Assembly (NCBI RefSeq): GCF_900115165.1
Contig: NZ_FOVP01000011.1
Span: 1-64,000, forward strand
Source: Roseovarius lutimaris
GTDB lineage: Bacteria; Pseudomonadota; Alphaproteobacteria; Rhodobacterales; Rhodobacteraceae
Length of the DNA stretch: 64,000 nucleotides
Direction: 5' to 3'
The notes beneath the pieces were generated by a model that had not been told where the DNA came from, searched no databases, and saw only the letters and a list, made by a program, of their open reading frames with translations. The translations under genes were made by a program, and so were the position numbers. Positions 1 to 7,561 of the stretch are shown here, piece by piece; the stretch's first letter is position 1; each line of letters begins with the position of its first letter.

Positions 1-77
<77 letters not shown>

Positions 78-213
78 ACATTTTTCGTTCGCTTTGGGTT
101 ATCTATTGCGACTCGCGGGCAATCGCAAGGCGGATCGACGCGGCCACCTCAAAAAAAGTGTCGAAGACTGACGTTGTTTCCTTGGCACATGGGACAGGAT
201 CGGGAATCGGGCG

Positions 214-618
214 GTGAGGATTGGTCTTGGCGGGGACGCGAAGATGACGTCGGGCTTGATCGCCGCCTTTGTTGGTCCACAGATGTTCGTCGCTGCGAAA
301 GATGCGCTCGCTCCAATTCCCTTGGCGGGCGCATATGCAGCGCTCGCCGTACTGTCAGTACTTGGTTTGGTCCCATTGGCATTAACGCGACTGCCCGCCC
401 CAACAATCGGCGCCCCACAAAGTCTCAAAGACCGTTTTGCATCCCTATCAATTCTGAAACGCAAACCTGTCCGCCTTGCGGTTGGACTTGGGGCCGTCTC
501 GCAGGGGATCATGGTATTCTTGATGGTGCCGACGCCGCTCGCCATGATTGGATGCGGCTTTGGCGAAGCCGTGCGGCTGACGCAGCATCCGGTAAAGTGG
601 GCTCTTTCCGGCCGTTAG
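214..618 (+). pseudogene. fragment of an MFS-type transporter
   Basis: The frame encodes about 134 residues with alternating hydrophobic stretches and phrases (GLIAAFVGPQMFV, then GLGAVSQGIMVFLMVPTPLAM and CGFG) that resemble the middle of a 12-helix MFS permease. Only two to three membrane segments are present. After CGFGEA the text loses family likeness and stops, and there is no N-terminal half upstream. A full MFS protein has about 400 residues, so this is best read as a decayed remnant between the initiator tRNA and dnaE2. Assignment rests on remembered family texture, not on a search; a small membrane protein is the alternative. Confidence 0.45.
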
Positions 619-675
619 CTGCGATCTGCACGAAGGTCCGGTTTGTGTAACGAAAGACGATATGCATATAATTTT

Positions 676-3600
676 TCAATGGAAATCACGGCTGGGGAAT
701 AGTTTTTTCGCCTGTTCTCGTGGGTGGTTTGCGTTTGCTTTAAAGTTTATGCTTGCCCGCGACCTGTCATCAGGCGCATCGGCTGGGGGGCTGAGGGTTG
801 CCAGCAGATGTGACGTGTCCTCAACCCGCTCGGCGATCAGGTGAGTGGTGGGGCCGTCGCGCTTGATCTGGCCGGTGACGCGGATCAGGCGGCCCGCGAT
901 GACGGCCTTGCGGAAGGCGGCGTAGGTCTTCTTCCAGACGATGACATTGGCGGTGCCTGACTCGTCCTCCAACGTCAGGAAGATCACGCCCGATGCGCTG
1001 CCGGGGCGTTGGCGGGTGATGACAAGGCCGGTGATGGTGGCGCGGCCTTGCATCTGGCCGAGACGGTTGTGTGGTATGGATTCCGGCAGGTGCGGGCGTA
1101 GCAGTTCCATCGGGTGAGCGCGCAGGGAAAGGCGCAGGGAGACGTAATCCTCAACCACCTCTTGGCCCAATGTCATCTGCGGCAGGGCAATCTGCGGCTC
1201 ATCTCCGCCTTCGCCATCGGCACCAAACAGCGGCATTGGCACGGGGGCTTTGAGCGCTTTGGCCGCCCAGAGCGCATCGCGGCGGGTGAGGTTCAGGGTG
1301 GCAAATGCGTCGGCTTCGGCCAGCCGCTCCAACGTATCGGGCTTCACGCCCGCGCGCCGCCAAAGGCTTTCGACATCGGGATAACCATTGCCGCGGGCGG
1401 CCACGATCCAGCCCGCATCCTCCTCGCGCAGGCCTTTGATCTGGCGAAAGCCGAGGCGCAGGGCGAGGCTACCGTCGGCGCGTGGCTCCAGCGTGCAATC
1501 CCAATCGGAATGGTTCACCGAAATTGCCCGCACCTCAACGCCGCGATCCCGCGCATCGCGCACCAGTTGGGCGGGGGCGTAAAACCCCATCGGCTGGCTG
1601 TTGAGCAGCGCGCAGGTGAACACCGCTTGATGGTGGCATTTGAGCCATGCGGAAATATAGACAAGACGGGCAAAGCTGGCGGCATGGCTTTCGGGGAAAC
1701 CGTAAGAGCCAAAGCCCTCAATCTGCGCAAAACACCGCGCGGCGAAATCGGCGCCATAGCCACGCGATAACATGCCACCAACAAAGCGGTCGCGGAAGGA
1801 GCCGATGGTGCCCATGCGCTTGAAGGTAGCCAAAGATCTGCGCAGGCGGTCGGCCTCGGCGGGGGTGAAACCTGCGGCGACCACGGCGATTTGCATGGCC
1901 TGTTCTTGGAACAGCGGCACACCGTAAGTGCGGCCCAACACCTCCATCATCGCAGGGCCAAGATCTTCGACCGGCTCGCGGCCCATGCGGCGATTGATGA
2001 AGGGATGCACCATGCCGCCCTGGATCGGGCCGGGACGGACGATGGCGACTTCGCAGACGAGATCATAGAATGCGCGCGGCCGCATGCGGGGTAGAAAGTT
2101 GAGCTGCGCGCGGCTTTCAACCTGAAACACACCAATGGCATCGGCTCGGCAGAGCATGTCATAGACGCGGGAATCCTCGGCGGGCGTATTGGCCAGCGTC
2201 AGGTTTTGCCCACGATGATCGGCTAAGAGGGCAAAGGCCTTGCGGATACAGGTCAGCATCCCCAGCGCCAGAATGTCGACCTTCAACAGCCCCAGTGCGT
2301 TGATGTCGTCCTTGTCCCATTCGATGATCGTGCGATTGTCCATCGCGGCGTTTTCAATCGGACAAAGTTCATCCAAGCGGCCATGGGTGATGACAAAACC
2401 GCCGACATGCTGGCTCAGATGGCGTGGAAAGCCGATGATCTCGCCAATTAACTTGGTCGCTAATATTACCCGTGGATCATCAGGGTGCAGGCCTGCGTCA
2501 CGCATGCGGTCTGCGTCAGGCGCAGCAGAGGACCAGCCCCAGATCTGACCCGACAACCGCGCGACAACGTCTTGCGACAGGCCCATGACCTTGCCGATCT
2601 CGCGGATCGCAGCGCGGCTGCGGAAATGGATCACGGTAGCGGTCAGCCCTGCGCGGTCACGGCCGTAGCGCTCGTAAATCCATTGGATCACTTCCTCACG
2701 GCGTTCATGTTCAAAATCAACGTCGATATCCGGCGGCTCGCCGCGTTCCTTGCTGATGAAACGCTCGAAGATCAGGGTGATGGTCTCGGGCGGCACCTCG
2801 GTCACGCCGAGCAGATAACAGACCACCGAATTGGCCGCCGATCCGCGCCCTTGGCACAGGATGCCTTGGCTACGGGCGAATTGCACAATGTCATGAACGG
2901 TCAAAAAATAGGGCGCGAATTCCACCTCGCGGATCAGGGTCAGCTCCTTTTCCACGCGGTGGATGATTTTCGGCGGTGGCCCGGCGGGATAGCGCCAACG
3001 CAGGCCTTCATGGGTCAAACGCTCCAACCGCGCCTGTGCAGTTTCGCCGTTTAAGGCCTCATCGGGATATTGGTAGCGCAGATCATCCAGGCAGAAAGCG
3101 CAAGCATCCGGGATCTCCAACGTGCGGCGCAAGGCGGCAGGGTGGCGATGGAACAGTCGCGCCATCTCATCGCCGGATTTGAGGCGGCGCTCGCCGTTGG
3201 CAAGGCGATTTGCGCCGATGTTATCAATGGTACAGCTAAGGCGCAGGCAGGTCAGCACATCCGCCAAAGGGCGGCGCGCGGCGCGGTGCATCAGCACATC
3301 CCCCACGGCGACCATCGGCAGGTTGGTGGCCTGCGCGGTCATTGCCAGTTGGTCGAGGCGGGTTTGGTCACGCCCGTCATAGCGGGGGGCCGCGCCCAAA
3401 AAACATTGCCCCGGAAACTTGCGCGCCATGCCCAACAGGTCGGCGCGGCAGGCGGCATCTGTTTCCAATGGATCAGGCGGCAGGGCGATCAAAATAATGC
3501 CATTCCCCCAATCCTGAAGATCGACGCGGGTCAGGTGGCATTCACCTTTCGGCGCACGGCGTTTACCAAGCGAGAGCAGCCGCATCAGACGCGACCACGC

Positions 3601-3897
3601 GGTGATGTCGCGGGGCAAGGCTAACCATTCCACCACGCTATCAGTCAGCACCAACCGCGCCCCCGCAATCAGTTTTGGTAGCGGTGGGCTGACATCGCCC
3701 CCACCCTCGGCCCGCAAACGTGCCAACTCCTTGAGCGCGGAAAACGCCCGCACCACGCCCGCAACCGAATTACGGTCGGTGATGGCGATGGCGGCGAGGC
3801 CCAGTTCATCCGCGCGGGTGACCAGCTCTTCGGGATGCGAGGCCCCTTGTAGAAAGGTGAAATTCGAGGTGACGCAAAGCTCGGCGTAAGGGGTCAT
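676..3897 (-). CDS. dnaE2: error-prone DNA polymerase III alpha subunit DnaE2 (ImuC)
   Basis: This is the catalytic polymerase of the ImuA-ImuB-DnaE2 mutasome, which carries out translesion synthesis and damage-induced mutagenesis. The 1073-residue product has an N-terminal PHP domain (SNFTFLQGASHPEEL near residue 10), the C-family polymerase palm with the metal-binding signature PDIDVDF near residue 388, and a C-terminal OB-fold (ATITGLVITRQRPG onward). Length fits DnaE2 and is shorter than the replicative DnaE. The start chosen is the ATG of MTPYAEL, because it overlaps the imuB stop as ATGA, giving translational coupling; a longer in-frame start would lie inside imuB. It is the last gene of an operon led by an SOS box at 6597-6611. 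Confidence 0.97.
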   Translation of the reverse strand: MTPYAELCVTSNFTFLQGASHPEELVTRADELGLAAIAITDRNSVAGVVRAFSALKELARLRAEGGGDVSPPLPKLIAGARLVLTDSVVEWLALPRDITAWSRLMRLLSLGKRRAPKGECHLTRVDLQDWGNGIILIALPPDPLETDAACRADLLGMARKFPGQCFLGAAPRYDGRDQTRLDQLAMTAQATNLPMVAVGDVLMHRAARRPLADVLTCLRLSCTIDNIGANRLANGERRLKSGDEMARLFHRHPAALRRTLEIPDACAFCLDDLRYQYPDEALNGETAQARLERLTHEGLRWRYPAGPPPKIIHRVEKELTLIREVEFAPYFLTVHDIVQFARSQGILCQGRGSAANSVVCYLLGVTEVPPETITLIFERFISKERGEPPDIDVDFEHERREEVIQWIYERYGRDRAGLTATVIHFRSRAAIREIGKVMGLSQDVVARLSGQIWGWSSAAPDADRMRDAGLHPDDPRVILATKLIGEIIGFPRHLSQHVGGFVITHGRLDELCPIENAAMDNRTIIEWDKDDINALGLLKVDILALGMLTCIRKAFALLADHRGQNLTLANTPAEDSRVYDMLCRADAIGVFQVESRAQLNFLPRMRPRAFYDLVCEVAIVRPGPIQGGMVHPFINRRMGREPVEDLGPAMMEVLGRTYGVPLFQEQAMQIAVVAAGFTPAEADRLRRSLATFKRMGTIGSFRDRFVGGMLSRGYGADFAARCFAQIEGFGSYGFPESHAASFARLVYISAWLKCHHQAVFTCALLNSQPMGFYAPAQLVRDARDRGVEVRAISVNHSDWDCTLEPRADGSLALRLGFRQIKGLREEDAGWIVAARGNGYPDVESLWRRAGVKPDTLERLAEADAFATLNLTRRDALWAAKALKAPVPMPLFGADGEGGDEPQIALPQMTLGQEVVEDYVSLRLSLRAHPMELLRPHLPESIPHNRLGQMQGRATITGLVITRQRPGSASGVIFLTLEDESGTANVIVWKKTYAAFRKAVIAGRLIRVTGQIKRDGPTTHLIAERVEDTSHLLATLSPPADAPDDRSRASINFKANANHPREQAKKLFPSRDFH

Positions 3898-5378
3898 GCG
3901 AATTCTCCCTGCACATACCAATTGGGCGAACCCTGTGCGGTTTGCGGTGTCGAGAACAGCCACAGGCGCGGGCCTTGCTCGGTCTCGACCCGCCAATAAT
4001 CGCGCAGCCCGTCGCGCCATGCGGGATCATCAAACCACCATTCCGGCGTGATCCGCTCGGGGCCAGTGGCGCGCAGAGTGGTGAAATGCATCCTGCGCCA
4101 GCGAAACCGCGCGGGCGGGTTGCCTGATGGTCCTGTCACGGCTTCGGGCGAGAACAACGTGATGGGGCGCTGTGGGCCGGTTTGGGCTGGCATCGGTTCG
4201 GCAGCGCTATAGGCAGCGGGGGCGATCTTGTGGCTGCGCTCGGGGATCAGGCTTTCGGCTGGGAGGAGCCGCAGGACGCGGTCAAAGCCGATACGGTTGC
4301 CAAGCGAGGACAGCAAATCGGCCAATGCGTGTTCGGGCTGCACGCGGTGATGGGCGCTGATCTGTTCAGGGGCCAACGGCTCGATCACCGGTGCGGTCAG
4401 GCGCAGAGCGTCGATGCCAAACCCTGCCTCGATTTTGTCCACGCCTTTGACAAATAACGCCACGATCCGTGCGGCATCATTCATCGGGCGGGCAAGACCG
4501 ATCTCGACCTGTGCGGCACCTTGATCAACGCGGTGCAGTTCCAGCCGGACGCGGCGCGCCCCCATTTGGTGTTGGGCCAGCTTGTCACAGAGCCGCGCGA
4601 GCAACCGTTCAAGGGCAGCCATCACGTCTGATTGCAGTCCAATCGGCTCGGGCAATGTCATTCGCACCCCGAAATGCGGCGCATTCGCCGCGGCGGCGAC
4701 GGGTTCGGCATATTGCCCCAAGGCCCGATCCAGCCGCATCACCAAGCTTTGGCCAAACCGCCGCGCCAGCGGGGCGCGAGGCAGCGGGATCAGATCGGCA
4801 ATGCGAGACAGCCCCATGCGCGCAAGGCCGCTAACGGTGTCATGATCCAAACGCAAGGCGCTAATTGGCAAATGCCCGATCCCTTCGGCCAGTCGCCCGT
4901 CCGGCACGATCCCGCCGCCATGTCGCGCCAGCGCATGCGCCGCGCCGCGCGTGCCCGCAATAGCGCTAGAGACCGTAAGCCCCGCACGCTCGAGGCGACT
5001 TTGCAAATCCTCGCGCAAGGCAGCCTCACCGCCAAACAAATGCGGAACGCCCGAAATATCCGCCATCAGACCATCCGCGCTGTCGCGCGCCACCATGGGC
5101 GCATAGCGCCCCGTCCAGCGGCAAAGCGCGGTCAGCGCCGCCGCCTCGCGCGCCAGATCTGCGGGGCGTGTGGCAAGGTCTTGGCAAATGGCGCGGGCAT
5201 CCGCGAGCGCCATACCACGCGATAATCCCTGCGCCATTGCGGCGGGATTAACGCAATGCAGATGATCGGAATTACCCGACCGCAAGGTCAGGGCAAAGGC
5301 CCCCTCAACGGGACGGTTGCGTAGGCTCGTATCGCTCGCGAGCCTTGGAAACCATATGGAAAGCAGGCGACGTGCCAT
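3894..5378 (-). CDS. imuB: ImuB, Y-family polymerase-like mutasome subunit
   Basis: ImuB is a catalytically inactive Y-family homologue that bridges DnaE2 to the beta clamp and ImuA. The 494-residue protein opens with the family motif LLSIWFPRLASD, where active Y-family enzymes have an Asp-containing DMD-type motif. The second acidic motif is replaced by MADISGVPHLFGGE, so the catalytic carboxylates are missing as expected for ImuB. A QRPITLF stretch at about residues 403-409 looks like a beta-clamp-binding peptide (inference). The gene overlaps imuA by 74 bp and dnaE2 by 4 bp (ATGA), so the three proteins are probably made in coordinated amounts. Confidence 0.95.
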   Translation of the reverse strand: MARRLLSIWFPRLASDTSLRNRPVEGAFALTLRSGNSDHLHCVNPAAMAQGLSRGMALADARAICQDLATRPADLAREAAALTALCRWTGRYAPMVARDSADGLMADISGVPHLFGGEAALREDLQSRLERAGLTVSSAIAGTRGAAHALARHGGGIVPDGRLAEGIGHLPISALRLDHDTVSGLARMGLSRIADLIPLPRAPLARRFGQSLVMRLDRALGQYAEPVAAAANAPHFGVRMTLPEPIGLQSDVMAALERLLARLCDKLAQHQMGARRVRLELHRVDQGAAQVEIGLARPMNDAARIVALFVKGVDKIEAGFGIDALRLTAPVIEPLAPEQISAHHRVQPEHALADLLSSLGNRIGFDRVLRLLPAESLIPERSHKIAPAAYSAAEPMPAQTGPQRPITLFSPEAVTGPSGNPPARFRWRRMHFTTLRATGPERITPEWWFDDPAWRDGLRDYWRVETEQGPRLWLFSTPQTAQGSPNWYVQGEFA

Positions 5379-5892
5379 CCCAGTTTACTGTCCAATCCTT
5401 AATTGTTCCTGATTTGTTCTTATTAGTATTCCAGCGATGCAGAGTCGAGTCCGCAGAAGCTTTGGTCGGGGCGGCAAGCGGCTGGCATTGCCAGCGTGTC
5501 TCGGCGGCGTTGCTGCCCGCGCCTGTTGGGATCAGCATCAATCCGGTTGTGCGGCCTGTTTCGGCCGCCAGTTGCTGACGCCGTCCTGCAAAAAATGACA
5601 GCGGTTTTTGCGGCTCGGCGATGACCAGACCAACGGGCACGGCCTGCAATGCCTCTTCAATGCACCAAAGCAGATCGGCCTCACTGGAGGGGCGGAGCAG
5701 GTGCAAGCGTTCACCAACCCCCTGCGGCAACCCACGCAGCATCGGCACTTCGGGGATATGTGCAGGTAAAATCCAGATCAGCGGGCCAGCGTGACGCGCC
5801 GCTTGAAACAGCGCAAAGGCCCGCCGTCCGCGCCCTTCGGCCTCATGCACGCGGGCGGGGCGCAGGGTGAAAGGATCTGCCTCAGACCGCAT
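5305..5892 (-). CDS. imuA: ImuA-like mutasome protein
   Basis: Position directly before imuB-dnaE2 and phrases such as ARHAGPLIWI and GLVIAEP mark this as the small ImuA/SulA-like RecA-fold partner, which helps recruit the mutasome. The product has 195 residues. I see no Walker A P-loop, so nucleotide binding is doubtful. The last 24 codons lie inside the start of imuB in another frame; the tail there is polar and probably poorly ordered. The ATG follows GGGGAG at a good distance, within the 3' end of the SRAP gene (11-bp overlap). ImuA proteins diverge strongly, so the call leans on gene order. Confidence 0.85.
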   Translation of the reverse strand: MRSEADPFTLRPARVHEAEGRGRRAFALFQAARHAGPLIWILPAHIPEVPMLRGLPQGVGERLHLLRPSSEADLLWCIEEALQAVPVGLVIAEPQKPLSFFAGRRQQLAAETGRTTGLMLIPTGAGSNAAETRWQCQPLAAPTKASADSTLHRWNTNKNKSGTIKDWTVNWDGTSPAFHMVSKARERYEPTQPSR

Positions 5893-6562
5893 CTTCGCGC
5901 TCCCCTTCGGCCACGATCTGCAAGCTGCCGTTTGGCAATGGGCGCTGCAATGTCAATGCGTCCTGTATCGGCGCCGTAAGCCACTGCCGCCATTCCGCAG
6001 GTTTTGTCAGAATAACGGGCATCGCCTTTGGATGGATCGCGGCGACCTCGGCATTGGGCGCAGAGGTGAGAAACCCGAACAGTTCCGCCGTGACTTCGCC
6101 TTCTTTCAGCTTGCGCACTGATGTCCATTGCGTGCGGATGCCTGCGAAGAACACCAACGGACGATCTTGGCCAAGGGCGAACCAGATAGGATGATTGCGC
6201 GGGCTGCCCCTGCGCGTGTCAATCTCGGAAAAGCTGGTGAAGGGCACAAGGCAGCGGTGCTGAACACCCAGCCAAGGCCGCCAATGTTGCGAGGATGTAT
6301 TGCGGATATTGGTGACACCCGGATCAGTGCGCTTACCCTTGAGATAGGTCGCAGGCGTCGGCATCCCCCAGCGTGCGGTGCTCAACTGCCAACCTCCATT
6401 CTTGCCATGCCGGATAATCGGCGCGCTATAGTCGGGCCAAATCCCCGACATGGCAGGCAGGTTGCCGCTTTGGTCTACAAGCGTTTCACCATCTTCCATG
6501 ACGCCCTCAAAAACATGCCGCATCGCATCCTGGCTTTTGGTTTGGGAGTAGAGGTTGCACAT
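5882..6562 (-). CDS. SRAP-domain protein (HMCES/YedK family), abasic-site shield
   Basis: SRAP proteins form a thiazolidine crosslink between their Cys2 and abasic sites in single-stranded DNA, protecting them from breakage and error-prone bypass. The chosen start gives MCNLYSQ, leaving the catalytic Cys at position 2 after Met removal; a longer in-frame start would bury it and can be rejected. Other conserved points visible are NIR near residue 85, the catalytic Glu in RCLVPFTSFSEI (E113), and the active-site His in IHPKAMPVIL (H177). Length is 226 residues, typical for the family. It is the first gene of the operon with imuA, imuB and dnaE2, and an exact LexA-type box lies 35-49 bp upstream of its start. 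Confidence 0.93.
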   Translation of the reverse strand: MCNLYSQTKSQDAMRHVFEGVMEDGETLVDQSGNLPAMSGIWPDYSAPIIRHGKNGGWQLSTARWGMPTPATYLKGKRTDPGVTNIRNTSSQHWRPWLGVQHRCLVPFTSFSEIDTRRGSPRNHPIWFALGQDRPLVFFAGIRTQWTSVRKLKEGEVTAELFGFLTSAPNAEVAAIHPKAMPVILTKPAEWRQWLTAPIQDALTLQRPLPNGSLQIVAEGEREDAV

Positions 6563-6596
6563 GAGATGATCCGGAATCAATTAGAGGTATTGATTG

Positions 6597-6611
6597 GAAC
6601 ATTAGCAGAAC
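6597..6611 (-). promoter_or_regulatory. LexA (SOS) box GTTC-N7-GTTC
   Basis: The minus strand reads GTTCTGCTAATGTTC, an exact match to the alphaproteobacterial LexA operator GTTC-N7-GTTC. It lies 35-49 bp before the SRAP gene start, where a repressor would cover the promoter. This predicts DNA-damage induction of the whole SRAP-imuA-imuB-dnaE2 operon. Confidence 0.88.
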
Positions 6612-6734
6612 GTGTCGCGCAGGGGAACGGGCGTGCTTGCAGGAAAATCTGCCGATTGAACGTATGTTGTGCAACGTGAGGGCAAGCATTTCTGAAATCG
6701 CTCTTCCGCAACCAAATTAAGAAAACTTTCGCAT

Positions 6735-6769
6735 GCAACAAGGCCCGCCATAGTGGTGGGCCTTGTTGC
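6735..6769 (-). terminator. strong hairpin between sulfotransferase and SRAP operon
   Basis: A 16-bp stem (GCAACAAGGCCCGCCA with its complement, one G-T wobble) closes a 3-nt loop. It lies 20 bp after the end of the sulfotransferase gene and upstream of the SOS-regulated promoter, so it should end minus-strand transcription from the glycan block. The trailing sequence on the minus strand is only loosely T-rich. Confidence 0.7.
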
Positions 6770-6788
6770 ATTCAGCATCTCAAGCCCC

Positions 6789-7472
6789 CTAGGACGTCAT
6801 GGGCGAATAGCCAAAATACTCTATTTCGCGGGCAAACACCGATTGTACGCGTTGTGCGGCGGGGTTGTTCATATCTGCGCCATAGAATCGCTCAAGGGCC
6901 TGCGTGTTCTTGGGGCGGATTTCGCCCTTGGCTTTGATTGCGCCAATTGTCACCTGCGGCAGACCGATGAGGGCTGTCACGGTCGAAAATTCATCCGCCA
7001 GATTTTCGAAGGACAGGATGCGGTCCACCTGTGGTTTGCCGCCCGCCATGTAAGACTCAAAATCCGAAAAGAAGCCCAGCCTCGGGCTTTGGGCAAACTC
7101 CATAAAGTTATCTTCCTGCGATTTGGATTGGTCCACCGGGTGTTTCGAAATCCAGAAGAAAAAAGCCGAAATGGCTTTGTCCCATGGGTTCCTTTCGACG
7201 CAAAATGAGAAATAGCCCTTGGTTTCCGCCTTGAAGTGCTCTGAGATCACGCTTGCGGGAAGATGCGGGTTGCGCGCCCTGATCGTGCTGTCTTTCTCGC
7301 GTAAAGTGCGGACAAAGTCTTTCGAGAACCTTCGGTATTTCGCTTCGTGTTCGACGAGCGGCGAGGCGAGATCACCGGGTTCAAGGTGTGGGGCAAGGGC
7401 ACATTCTATAGAGGTGCCCGCCGTTTTTTTGGTTTTTACGAAAACGAACTTGTGGCTATGTGAAATGATCAT
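6789..7472 (-). CDS. sulfotransferase-family protein
   Basis: The 227-residue protein has the two PAPS-binding elements of carbohydrate-type sulfotransferases: a 5'-phosphosulfate loop FVKTKKTAGTSIE (residues 11-23, compare the usual PKTAGTS) and a 3'-phosphate element ERNPWDKAISAFFF (residues 93-106). It should transfer sulfate from PAPS to a glycan or other hydroxyl acceptor. No signal peptide is seen, so it would act in the cytoplasm. It lies with the fucosyltransferase-like gene at the left end of the glycan block, and a terminator follows it. The acceptor cannot be told from sequence. Confidence 0.85.
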   Translation of the reverse strand: MIISHSHKFVFVKTKKTAGTSIECALAPHLEPGDLASPLVEHEAKYRRFSKDFVRTLREKDSTIRARNPHLPASVISEHFKAETKGYFSFCVERNPWDKAISAFFFWISKHPVDQSKSQEDNFMEFAQSPRLGFFSDFESYMAGGKPQVDRILSFENLADEFSTVTALIGLPQVTIGAIKAKGEIRPKNTQALERFYGADMNNPAAQRVQSVFAREIEYFGYSPMTS

Positions 7473-7561
7473 CTCTACCTGCTCCTGACCGCAGTCAGCA
7501 TTTCCTGATTGGCGTTTGACATGGTGACGGTACTGATTTCGCCCAAAAACCGCAGGGCGCC

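Noticed and set aside
99..545. Minus-strand open frame opposite the MFS remnant
   Set aside because: Translation is Pro/Ser/Arg-rich with no fold signature, typical of antisense reading of GC-rich DNA.
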